In this document: piece after piece, positions 6,231 to 12,030 of the stretch
Layout: each line of letters begins with the position of its first letter
How positions within the stretch are numbered: the first letter of the stretch is position 1
IMG/VR virus record: IMGVR_UViG_3300025101_000012
Span: 1-33,975 of that record
DNA length: 33,975 bases
DNA from: a virus
Direction: 5' to 3' (one strand)
Made by a program: the position numbers and the translations under genes
Notes under the pieces: model-generated
What the model saw: the letters and a program-made list of their open reading frames with translations, nothing else
What the model was told of the DNA's origin: nothing
Databases searched by the model: none

Positions 6231-6475
6231 TGTCTAAAGGTTTACGATCATGGGTGAGAGCCAACTGGGTAGATATTGCTAACCCAAAAAAAGGTGGTGG
6301 TTTTCCCAAGTGTGGTCGTAGTGGTGGTGAGAAAAGAAGAAACTATCCTAAGTGTGTACCTTTATCAAAAGCCAGAGCCATGTCTCCAAGTCAAAGAGCT
6401 GCTGCAGTACGAAGAAAGAAAACAGCAGAGAGAAAAACACGCAGGGGTAAAAAACCTAATTACGCAAGAACATAG
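6230..6475 (+). CDS. DUF5872-like conserved basic protein
   Basis: 81 residues with GLRSWVRANWVDIANPKKGG, then PKCGRSGGEKRRNYPKCVPL, SKARAMSPSQRAAAVRRKK and a basic end. This is the DUF5872-type layout: KG...W....W.DI..PK.GGG...CGR......YPKCVP..KA..M. It usually lies beside the preceding KVYPSAYAN gene, as here, so the two probably work together. The paired Cys may bind a metal. Role unknown; nucleic-acid or virion binding is plausible given the charge. Confidence 0.85.
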   Translation: MSKGLRSWVRANWVDIANPKKGGGFPKCGRSGGEKRRNYPKCVPLSKARAMSPSQRAAAVRRKKTAERKTRRGKKPNYART

Positions 6476-6478
6476 TAA

Positions 6479-6712
6479 ATGAAATCATTTTTTTTATTTG
6501 CAATGATTTGTTTTGCTGATCCTGAAGCACCACGTGGTATTAGCTGTATGGATTTTAAAGAAAATGATGATAAAATTTATAACTCTCCCAAGGCTTGTTA
6601 TGATGCAGCAAATAAAGTGGGTGATGAAATTAAAATACAATTTACCACTAACGAAATTAAAATATTAGAGTTAATTATTTGGTGTGTAAATACTAAAGGT
6701 GAGATTGTTTAG
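6479..6712 (+). CDS. Small probably exported Cys protein
   Basis: 77 residues. The N-terminus MKSFFLFAMICFADPEAPRG reads as a short signal peptide cleaved near FA-DP. The mature part has three Cys (SCMDF, KACYDA, WCVNT) and would be periplasmic. It ends at 6710-6712 and overlaps the stop codon of the convergent minus-strand DnaA-like gene. It is the third exported-protein candidate of this genome. Confidence 0.65.
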   Translation: MKSFFLFAMICFADPEAPRGISCMDFKENDDKIYNSPKACYDAANKVGDEIKIQFTTNEIKILELIIWCVNTKGEIV

Positions 6713-7254
6713 AAAGATTTAAGTTCTATCTCTAAATCTTTGTATAACTTTTCATAATGTTGCCAAGTAATATTGTGAACATCCCAAAATCTTTTATGGT
6801 CAAACTTCATTCTTAAATGATGTAGGATTGTGGTGTGGTCTCTACCTCCAAGTATTCTACCAATCTCAGGTAAAGATAAAGGTGTCAGTTCTCTGATTAA
6901 ATTAATAATTACAGATCTAACTTCAGCGTATTCTCTCAAACGTCTAGGTGAAATAATCTCTTCATGGGTTCGGTTATAATGACGAAGCACTTTGTTATAA
7001 ATATAATCGGCTTGTCTGTTTGCAGTTTTGTAAACACTGGTTCTGGTATGTTGGTTAGGTGTCTTACCTTTAGCGACATAAATAAATTTTGTAATTGTTT
7101 TTGATTTGATGGTGTGTTCTTGACCTAGTTTATATCCCGTCATAAATGCGGACTGATGAATGTTTCGTTCTCGTTCATTCAAGTTTTCATAAGCAGATAT
7201 ATTTATTTTATAATTATATTCGTCTAATAAATTTTGATTTATATTTTGAGACAT
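6709..7254 (-). CDS. DnaA domain IV-like protein (replication initiator mimic)
   Basis: 181 residues from the ATG at 7254, chosen for the AAGGG ribosome site; an in-frame ATG at 7275 is possible. The C-terminal part (about 98-150) matches the DNA-binding domain IV of DnaA: a SPRRLREYAEVRSVIINLI helix, SLPEIGRILGGRDHTTILHH with the signature GGRDHTT at 136-142. The AAA+ ATPase domain is absent; the N-terminal 95 residues are unrecognised. It should bind DnaA boxes and could mark the phage origin for the host replisome or repress promoters. It ends the leftward operon and its stop overlaps the convergent plus-strand gene. Confidence 0.8.
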   Translation of the reverse strand: MSQNINQNLLDEYNYKINISAYENLNERERNIHQSAFMTGYKLGQEHTIKSKTITKFIYVAKGKTPNQHTRTSVYKTANRQADYIYNKVLRHYNRTHEEIISPRRLREYAEVRSVIINLIRELTPLSLPEIGRILGGRDHTTILHHLRMKFDHKRFWDVHNITWQHYEKLYKDLEIELKSF

Positions 7255-7298
7255 AGAACCCTTCTCTGTTTGCACAGCTTTTAGTTGTTTTATATATG

Positions 7299-7318
7299 CT
7301 TACCAGTTATGCGGTAAG
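7299..7318. repeat. Short perfect inverted repeat (possible operator or hairpin)
   Basis: CTTACC (7299-7304) and GGTAAG (7313-7318) flank 8 bases. It lies between the DnaA-like gene and the end of the 7307-7465 gene. There is no U-tract on either side, so it is not a classic terminator. Confidence 0.35.
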
Positions 7319-7465
7319 TTCTTCTTGAACTCTTTGAACTTTGAAAGTAAGTTGTTTCGCTTCATCAAGATACTTTCTAGCTTTCGCTTGATAAACAAGA
7401 CCCATCTCATATTTTTTTTGTTCCTTGTCTCTCAGCTTCTGGAGTTCCTTTTTGACTTTCGTCAT
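7307..7465 (-). CDS. Small Lys/Gln-rich helical protein
   Basis: 52 residues with a near-ideal ribosome site (AAGGAG, 5 nt spacer, ATG). The sequence MTKVKKELQKLRDKEQKKYE then GLVYQAKARKYLDEAKQLTF and VQRVQEELTA is all-helical and coiled-coil-like. It overlaps the preceding gene's 3' end by 59 nt in another frame. No family recognised. The ribosome site makes it more convincing than its length suggests. Confidence 0.65.
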   Translation of the reverse strand: MTKVKKELQKLRDKEQKKYEMGLVYQAKARKYLDEAKQLTFKVQRVQEELTA

Positions 7466-7625
7466 CTTCTCTCCTTACTGTTGTAAAGTCAATCTTTACT
7501 TCATTGACTTTTACTTCTACTGATAAAGGATTTTTATTATCAGCAGCATTCTCTACGGAAATGAATTTTTGTTCTCTAACAAAATTACAAACTCCGCTAT
7601 CTCTTTTTATATATGATTTTGACAT
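7407..7625 (-). CDS. Hypothetical protein in the leftward operon
   Basis: 72 residues with an AGAGG site 9-10 nt before the ATG. MSKSYIKRDSGVCNFVREQK opens a beta-type N-terminal region; the last 20 residues, charged and Gly/Glu-rich, overlap the strongly initiated 7307-7465 gene. It starts 5 nt after the DUF6378-like gene. No domain recognised. Confidence 0.55.
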   Translation of the reverse strand: MSKSYIKRDSGVCNFVREQKFISVENAADNKNPLSVEVKVNEVKIDFTTVRREDDESQKGTPEAERQGTKKI

Positions 7626-7630
7626 ATTGT

Positions 7631-7906
7631 CTAGTCCTCTTTATGTAAATCTTTTGCCATGTCTAAATAAATACTTGCATCTAAATAAGTGTCAGCTTTG
7701 TAAGCTCGTGTTGTTCTTAACATTTTTAACATCACCATCATGTTCGCTGCTTCGTAAGGTTTGACATCTGATTTTAATTTATCTTTTAATATAACGGACC
7801 AGAGAAAAGCAATCAATCCCATATTCTCTTTATAATCCCCATACTCTTTATCTTTTTGATCTCGGAGTTTCTTCTTAATTTCTTTTTCTAAATCTATTGT
7901 GTTCAT
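7631..7906 (-). CDS. DUF6378-like phage protein
   Basis: 91 residues: KEYGDYKENMGLIAFLWSVI, then VKPYEAANMMVMLKMLRTTR and DTYLDASIYLDMAKD. This is the all-helical DUF6378 layout (YG.....N...IA..WS..L....V...M.MLK..R.....D...D...Y). The family is common in phages and may relate to nucleotide pyrophosphohydrolases; this is not proven. The ATG has no Shine-Dalgarno sequence and lies 11 nt after a highly structured RNA element, so its translation may depend on that structure. Confidence 0.75.
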   Translation of the reverse strand: MNTIDLEKEIKKKLRDQKDKEYGDYKENMGLIAFLWSVILKDKLKSDVKPYEAANMMVMLKMLRTTRAYKADTYLDASIYLDMAKDLHKED

Positions 7907-7917
7907 ATTGTTTTAGC

Positions 7918-8003
7918 GAAACAGGCAAGAGCAAAACAACTTCGAAAGGTTTAGTCTGAAAGGAACGGCTTGTAAGCCATGACTAAAATCTCTCGCCTGT
8001 TTC
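7918..8003 (-). ncRNA. Structured RNA or regulatory element in the replication operon
   Basis: Three nested stems are visible. The outer 14-bp stem is 7918-7931 with 7990-8003, the middle 7-bp stem is TTTAGTC (7950-7956) with GACTAAA (7981-7987), and the apical stem is GGCTT (7967-7971) with AAGCC (7974-7978). The single imperfect pair of the outer stem is G-U in the minus-strand RNA but A-C in the plus-strand RNA, which argues that the minus strand is the functional RNA, as in the surrounding operon. The unpaired regions are asymmetric (18 and 2 nt, then 10 and 2 nt), unlike a plain terminator, and no U-tract follows. It could be a leader controlling the DUF6378-like gene, a processed small RNA or a replication site. 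No known riboswitch is recognised. Confidence 0.7.
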
Positions 8004-8004
8004 A

Positions 8005-8040
8005 TTATAGATATTTATATCACTAGATTAATATCTATAA
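8005..8040. repeat. 11-bp perfect inverted repeat at the end of the SSB-like gene
   Basis: TTATAGATATT (8005-8015) and AATATCTATAA (8030-8040) flank a 14-nt AT-rich loop. The right arm includes the last codons and part of the stop codon of the SSB-like gene. It lies next to the larger structured element and has no U-tract. It may protect or process the mRNA 3' end. Confidence 0.6.
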
Positions 8041-8363
8041 TTTCCCTTACCAAAGTTTCCTCTCTTTTGAAAGTTGTTATTTCCAAAAGACTTTTGTTGG
8101 TAATTAGGTCTGGTATTACCCGCAGCTTTACTACCACCTTCATTCGGTGTGAGTATAACCACAATTCCACCATTAGCTTCACCTGTCTCCATATCTGAAG
8201 ACTCAAAAGCCGCTTGGTTGTACCACGTTTCCCCGATACGAGTTCCCAGTGTCCAGTTTTTATCAGGATACTTGGGGTTCTTTGGTGCAACAAAAGCTGG
8301 AAGGTTATCTCCTGCTTGTTTGTTTGGATTAGGCATAAGATTTATATATATTTTATCTGCCAT
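8028..8363 (-). CDS. Small SSB-like protein (putative)
   Basis: 111 residues with an ideal AAGGAG ribosome site. Residues 1-75 are beta-type (KIYINLMPNPNKQ, WTLGTRIGETWYNQAAF, NGGIVVILTPNEG). Residues about 76-111 are a disordered Gly/Asn/Gln tail ending in an aromatic-basic stretch (FGNNNFQKRGNFGKGNYRY). A compact beta domain with a flexible Gly-rich tail, placed between a nuclease/annealing pair and replication genes, fits a small single-strand DNA-binding or DUF736-like protein. The acidic tip typical of bacterial SSB is absent. The assignment is by shape and context. Confidence 0.6.
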   Translation of the reverse strand: MADKIYINLMPNPNKQAGDNLPAFVAPKNPKYPDKNWTLGTRIGETWYNQAAFESSDMETGEANGGIVVILTPNEGGSKAAGNTRPNYQQKSFGNNNFQKRGNFGKGNYRY

Positions 8364-8371
8364 GTTTCTCC

Positions 8372-8998
8372 TTAGTTGTTATGAACAGGTGTATTTGTAA
8401 AATTATTTTCCTGTTCTAATTGGAACTCACGTGTCTCTATAACATCTGTAATCTCTTTATAAAGTCGTGGTTCATTTTTAAGAAGATAGTCAATCGTATC
8501 TTTATATACGACATCCTTTAGATATTTTAGTCTAGGAAGATGGATTGCTTTTTTAAAACTATCCTTGACATCTTCAACATCCACATCATCATTAAGCTGT
8601 GATGTGTCTTTGGACTCCTTACGAATATCTAAACCTAACTCATCATATTCTTCTTTGCTGGTTAGGTCGTCATCCAATATCCCTAAGTACGTCAAAGCTC
8701 TGCAAAAACTAAAGCTGGTTGCTAAATCAAAGTAACCAGGTTTGTCTCTATATTGTTTTGAAAAACCCTCACTGACAATAAACTCTGGATCTTTGGTACT
8801 GATAATACATTTCATAATCAAAGCACGATCAGAATGTTCCATGAGTTTGAACTGCACACCATAGTCTGATCCAAAGACTTGTCTAAAGTATTTAATTTTT
8901 GACCACGCAGATACTGTATGCTGACCATTTTTGTTTACATACATTCCATCATCTCTGCATAAAGCCATCACTTGTTTTATTTTATCTCTCATTTTCAA
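8372..8998 (-). CDS. Probable single-strand annealing protein (ERF/Rad52-like)
   Basis: 208 residues. The core GSDYGVQFKLME, then MKCIISTKDPEFIVSEGFSK, followed by FDLATSFSFCRALTYLGILD and DDLTSKEEYDEL, has the pattern of phage recombinases of the ERF/Sak type. In these a beta sheet is followed by an A..A..RAL..LGI helix and a short S.EE motif. The C-terminus is acidic and helical. Such proteins anneal single strands during recombination-dependent replication. The RecB/Cas4-like nuclease upstream in the same operon is the expected partner, as with lambda exo/bet. The family call is from pattern reading. Confidence 0.55.
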   Translation of the reverse strand: MKMRDKIKQVMALCRDDGMYVNKNGQHTVSAWSKIKYFRQVFGSDYGVQFKLMEHSDRALIMKCIISTKDPEFIVSEGFSKQYRDKPGYFDLATSFSFCRALTYLGILDDDLTSKEEYDELGLDIRKESKDTSQLNDDVDVEDVKDSFKKAIHLPRLKYLKDVVYKDTIDYLLKNEPRLYKEITDVIETREFQLEQENNFTNTPVHNN

Positions 8999-9215
8999 CT
9001 ACTCCTTTCTCTTGTAGTATTGTTAATGCTTTTTCTCCTACTGTTACTCTTTGGTTTTCTAACACGACCAAGATAGTGACAAAGGTTGCTAACATCAGAC
9101 CCATTAAAGTCCAGTTCACTATTCTAAAAAACTTTGTCAGTTTAGTTTGTCTTATTAGTTCATGTTTTAATTCAAACACATCTACGCTGTGTTCATCCTT
9201 TCTTCTCTGGTGCAT
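8982..9215 (-). CDS. Single-pass membrane protein between nuclease and annealing genes
   Basis: 77 residues from the ATG at 9215, picked because of the strong AAGGAGG ribosome site immediately before it. The frame extends upstream to 9311, but those starts lack such a site. The N-terminal 30 residues are charged (MHQRRKDEHSVDVFELKHEL). One membrane helix spans about 34-52 (VNWTLMGLMLATFVTILVVL). It overlaps the annealing-protein gene by 17 nt. It might tether replication proteins to the membrane or inhibit a host function. Unknown. Confidence 0.65.
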   Translation of the reverse strand: MHQRRKDEHSVDVFELKHELIRQTKLTKFFRIVNWTLMGLMLATFVTILVVLENQRVTVGEKALTILQEKGVVENER

Positions 9216-9298
9216 AACCCTCCTTATGGTTCGTTCATCCATGTTGTTTTGGAGTGGAGAACATAGAACGTAAACAAAAAAGGATATATAAAAACACC

Positions 9299-10183
9299 CT
9301 ACATCCTCCACACTTTTTTTATTTCTTCTAACTGGCTCGGAGTAATGTCCGAGTAATAGAAGCTTTTGAAGTCAGGTGGTTCAACCAACTGGCTAATTTT
9401 ATTCATATCTGCTTCTGTTATTTCTAACAGATTTTGTATAATGAATGCTTTGTTAATCATCTGATCGTAATAATATTTTAGTTCAGGTATTTCTGGTTTA
9501 AATATTCTATATTCATCTGCGTTTACATACACAAGATAAGGTGTCTTTTGTGTACACTGCCAATAGAATGCTAATTGTTTTAAGTGTGCTTCATCTGGTT
9601 CGTCTGGCAACTTTTGTTTGTAACATGATAAACCATTTTTTGTCTGTCTAAAATTAGGCGGTTTCGTTTTAAGTTCCATGATAATATTTTCACTTTCATA
9701 ATCTATTCTGCCAAGAATATCCAAGACCAAACCTTTGGGTGTGTCATAAACATATCGTTCTGCCACAAGCTCTTGTTTACTGAAAATTTCTTTAACTGCT
9801 TTTACAATTTGATTTGCTGTAGGTTCTATGTGTTGCTTCATTTCTTTTCTACATCGTGCATCTCGTTCATCTCTTGGCTCTATTTTATCTATAATTTCAA
9901 TCTCTCTTATTATATTATCTTTTAGTTTTTTTGATGATGGTGTTATCTTTTTACCTGCATCAAAAATATATTTACATAAATGTCTTTGTACTGGATTGTT
10001 ACACGCATTACCAAAGTGTGCTTTGTAACCTGATAACTGCAATCGTCTTTGTTCTTGAGTAAACATAAGATAGTTAATAAAAAATTTTGGCAAAGGAATA
10101 CCCAGAGATGATGGAGATAAATGATCGTAACCCAATCCACCATTCATGGCTTGTCGTATCTTGTTTGCTAATGCTTCATTCAT
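9299..10183 (-). CDS. RecB/Cas4-type PD-(D/E)XK exonuclease
   Basis: 294 residues. The N-terminus has LSPSSLG, usual for the PDDEXK_1 (Cas4/RecB C-terminal) group. The active-site block is GRIDYESENIIMELKTK (Asp161, Glu170, Lys172), with the RecB-family QLAFY motif at 203-207. It likely resects double-stranded DNA ends to feed the annealing protein encoded downstream. It is the first gene of the leftward operon and starts at the divergent control region. Length and motif order agree with phage-encoded members. Confidence 0.8.
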   Translation of the reverse strand: MNEALANKIRQAMNGGLGYDHLSPSSLGIPLPKFFINYLMFTQEQRRLQLSGYKAHFGNACNNPVQRHLCKYIFDAGKKITPSSKKLKDNIIREIEIIDKIEPRDERDARCRKEMKQHIEPTANQIVKAVKEIFSKQELVAERYVYDTPKGLVLDILGRIDYESENIIMELKTKPPNFRQTKNGLSCYKQKLPDEPDEAHLKQLAFYWQCTQKTPYLVYVNADEYRIFKPEIPELKYYYDQMINKAFIIQNLLEITEADMNKISQLVEPPDFKSFYYSDITPSQLEEIKKVWRM

Positions 10184-10199
10184 AGTTGTTTTCCCACAG

Positions 10200-10228
10200 T
10201 GTATAATTTAATTAATGCTTGAAGTCAA
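10200..10228 (-). promoter_or_regulatory. Leftward sigma70-like promoter of the replication operon
   Basis: On the minus strand, TTGACT (10228-10223) and TATACA (10205-10200) are 17 bp apart. It points into the nuclease gene, with its start near 10193. The -10 lies inside a DnaA-box-like sequence, so the DnaA-like product of this operon could repress it. Confidence 0.7.
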
Positions 10229-10247
10229 TACTATTTTGATATATATC
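10219..10247 (+). promoter_or_regulatory. Weak candidate rightward promoter for the Cro-like gene
   Basis: TTGAAG (10219-10224) and TATATC (10242-10247) are 17 bp apart. The -10 is inside the 16-bp palindrome, as expected if the palindrome is an autoregulatory operator. The match to consensus is modest, and TATACA at 10255-10260 is an alternative -10. Confidence 0.35.
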
Positions 10248-10277
10248 AAATAATTATACACAACTAAAGGAATAATA

Positions 10278-10526
10278 ATGACGTTAGAACAATACAGAAA
10301 AGAGATAGCCAAAAAATCATATTATCGTTTTGGTCAAGAAGATCTTGGTATGAGAACTTTAAACCCAGGTTGTATGACCCAACGATGGTGTTTAACAGGT
10401 GATCCTAAATACTGGACTTTGCCTAGTAGTAACATGATGATTAAGATTGAAGAGATCACCAAGGGTAAAGTTAAAATTCAAGATCTAGTCAGAGAACACG
10501 CAAGAAAGAAAGGTGATAATGTTTAA
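10278..10526 (+). CDS. Cro/YdaS-like small DNA-binding regulator
   Basis: 82 residues with a CTAAAGGAATAATA ribosome site. The C-terminal half, MMIKIEEITKGKVKIQDLVREH, matches the end of Cro/YdaS-type HTH proteins (kIeeiT.GkV...dL). The first half has MTLEQYRKEIAKK and MTQRWCLTGDPKYW, where the recognition helix is expected but diverged. It lies just right of a perfect 16-bp palindrome and faces the leftward operon, as Cro does in lambdoid phages. No partner CI-type repressor or integrase is present, so it probably times early gene expression and not lysogeny. Confidence 0.6.
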   Translation: MTLEQYRKEIAKKSYYRFGQEDLGMRTLNPGCMTQRWCLTGDPKYWTLPSSNMMIKIEEITKGKVKIQDLVREHARKKGDNV

Positions 10527-10779
10527 TGAAAGATTTAACCCGACTCCAGTTATTATTGAATGGTTTGACATCAACGCTACAGACGGGGGTTGGCACAGCG
10601 AAGAGGATATTAAAAAACATGAACCCGCAAAATGTATTGACTTGTGTTTTATCTATAGTGAAAGCGATGATCGTGTTATTACTTACTCTTCTTATAACTT
10701 GCACGATGATGGTGCAGTGGAGTATGGATTTATTACAGCAATTCCTACAGGGTGCATACGAAAAATTACAAAACTATGA
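10519..10779 (+). CDS. Conserved small phage protein, unknown function
   Basis: 86 residues from the ATG at 10519, selected because AAAGG lies 5 nt upstream; a GTG at 10513 is in frame. The sequence has VIIEWFDINATDGGWHSEED, then CIDLCFIYSESDDRVITYSS and AIPTGCIRKITKL. The pattern W.D...D.GW, a central strand with Y..E, and IP.GCI..I at the end is frequent in phage genomes as a single small beta protein of unknown role. It overlaps the Cro-like gene by 8 nt and the next gene by ATGA. Confidence 0.75.
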   Translation: MFNERFNPTPVIIEWFDINATDGGWHSEEDIKKHEPAKCIDLCFIYSESDDRVITYSSYNLHDDGAVEYGFITAIPTGCIRKITKL

Positions 10780-11003
10780 CTGATGATAGAGGAGAACTAG
10801 ATTTGACAAGACAGATTGATGATCTAAGTATTCAGCTAGAACAATATAATAAAACATTAGAGATTATGAATGAAGAGAATGCTAACTTAAAAGTTATCAT
10901 ATCACAATTACAAGAAGAAAAATTAGAATTACAAAAAGAAATCCATGATCTCCAATACCAAAGGAACATAAGAGACTATGCGATACGCAAAACATTTTCA
11001 TAA
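10776..11003 (+). CDS. Coiled-coil protein
   Basis: 75 residues from the ATG at 10776, which overlaps the previous stop (ATGA). The chain is almost entirely a heptad-type helix (LTRQIDDLSIQLEQYNKTLE, EENANLKVIISQLQEEKLEL). It is predicted to be a coiled-coil oligomer with no catalytic residues. It overlaps the following gene by 26 nt. Role unknown. Confidence 0.65.
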   Translation: MTDDRGELDLTRQIDDLSIQLEQYNKTLEIMNEENANLKVIISQLQEEKLELQKEIHDLQYQRNIRDYAIRKTFS

Positions 11004-11361
11004 AGATTTATATTCTAAACGACATCGAGACTTTGATGGTATTGCAATGATTGATTTGGATTCACTTGAAGTGTGTTTAAATAAAGGATGTTGGAAACCT
11101 TTAGCGTGTGTTGAGACTGTCTATGATACGGGTAATTATGTTAAGTATACCACTGTCACAGAACACGTTGCCAATGGCTTAAATATACCTGCTTTTTTAG
11201 TGTTCTATCAAAAAGGGTTAGGCAGTAGCCTATTTTATAAAATCAGGCAAGTAGCACCCTTTAAAAGCCGTTTAAGGAGTGTTTCTGAGTATGTTTGGAT
11301 ATCTTATTTGCGTAAATTACAAAGACAGCATCAACCCTACTGTAAACATGGCAAAAGGTAG
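10978..11361 (+). CDS. Hypothetical protein with possible nuclease-like core
   Basis: 127 residues. The central part, GIAMIDLDSLEVCLNKGCWK then PLACVETVYD and NIPAFLVFYQKG, resembles a group of phage proteins with (D-x-D)...C..(K/E)PLA..E....A...IPA..V.Y. These are sometimes modelled as restriction-endonuclease-like, but no clear E-x-K is visible. The C-terminus is basic (RLRSVSEYVWISYLRKLQRQ). Function not assigned. It precedes the winged-helix gene by 8 nt. Confidence 0.65.
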   Translation: MRYAKHFHKDLYSKRHRDFDGIAMIDLDSLEVCLNKGCWKPLACVETVYDTGNYVKYTTVTEHVANGLNIPAFLVFYQKGLGSSLFYKIRQVAPFKSRLRSVSEYVWISYLRKLQRQHQPYCKHGKR

Positions 11362-11369
11362 TCAAGATT

Positions 11370-12026
11370 GTGGCGAATAGATCGTTCTTACTTACAACAT
11401 ATAAGCTGTATCATCATTTGGATAAAGTATCAGGTTCGGCAAAGGCAAACTGTCTATCGGTGTATATGTCTATAATGAAATATGCATGGAGAAAAAATAA
11501 TTATGAGTGTGGGTTGCGACACAGCACAATCGCCAAGGACACGGGACTATCTCGTTCCACCATACATAGATCTTTGTTGACCCTTGCCAAGCTTAATATA
11601 CTTAAAATGTATAAGGGTAGATCTGGAAAAACATATTGTATAAATGCTAAGTTTTTAGTGCCTGAAAAGACTGGTATGTATAAATCTGACACATCTATGT
11701 ATAAAATAGACACAAACTATGTGTCAAATATACAGACATTAGAAGAACAATATATTACATTATACAATATACTAAAATCAGATAGAGATTTGTCTTATAA
11801 GATAGATGCTTTAAGCGTACTCCCCCTTGCTGACTTACAAGCTAATTTAAAATACAATCCTTATTATATTAAGAAAGCTATCGCTTTGAAAAAGGAGAAT
11901 GATAAACCCAAAGTGGAATTGAATACGGGTGCGGTGTTGAAAAAACTAGCCAAGGAAAAGAACCCCCAGTATCATATTAAGAAGCAATATAATATTCGTA
12001 ACAATATCAAACCATGGGAGAAGTAA
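11370..12026 (+). CDS. Winged-helix (HTH_36-like) protein, possible replication initiator or regulator
   Basis: 218 residues beginning with GTG at 11370; no upstream ATG keeps the frame intact. Residues about 20-105 have the helix_turn_helix_36 pattern: ANCLSVYMSIMKYAWRKNN, then ECGLRHSTIAKDTGLSRSTI (recognition helix) and LLTLAKLNILKMYKGRSGKT. The C-terminal half is helical and Lys-rich. Such domains occur at the N-terminus of phage replication initiators (often partnered with DnaC-type loaders) and in regulators. As no polymerase or helicase is encoded, it may help recruit host replication. The GTG start is plausible but not certain. Confidence 0.65.
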   Translation: MANRSFLLTTYKLYHHLDKVSGSAKANCLSVYMSIMKYAWRKNNYECGLRHSTIAKDTGLSRSTIHRSLLTLAKLNILKMYKGRSGKTYCINAKFLVPEKTGMYKSDTSMYKIDTNYVSNIQTLEEQYITLYNILKSDRDLSYKIDALSVLPLADLQANLKYNPYYIKKAIALKKENDKPKVELNTGAVLKKLAKEKNPQYHIKKQYNIRNNIKPWEK

Positions 12027-12030
12027 CAAC

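Larger units (their letters stand above)
10198..10262. other. Candidate origin/operator region: inverted DnaA boxes around AT-rich palindrome
   Basis: TTATACACA occurs at 10254-10262 on the plus strand and TTATACACT at 10206-10198 on the minus strand. The first fits the DnaA consensus TTATNCACA and the second misses by one base. They form a perfect 10-bp inverted repeat (10199-10208 / 10252-10261). Between them lie an AT-rich stretch and the 16-bp palindrome TTTGATATATATCAAA (10235-10250). This phage encodes a DnaA domain IV protein in the adjacent operon, so an origin or shared operator is a reasonable reading. Confidence 0.5.

Noticed and set aside
7918-8003. tRNA or hammerhead-type ribozyme reading of the structured element
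   Set aside because: There is no T-loop GTTC-AA-C sequence, no anticodon arm of 5+7 bases and no CTGANGA/GAAA hammerhead core on either strand.
8899-9273. 124-codon plus-strand open frame
   Set aside because: It lies opposite the annealing-protein start and the membrane-protein gene, both of which have strong ribosome sites; its Ser/Phe/Thr composition is typical of antisense translation.
10278-10526. Evidence for a temperate lifestyle from the Cro-like gene
   Set aside because: No integrase, CI-type repressor, excisionase or partition gene is found in the closed genome, so lysogeny is not supported.
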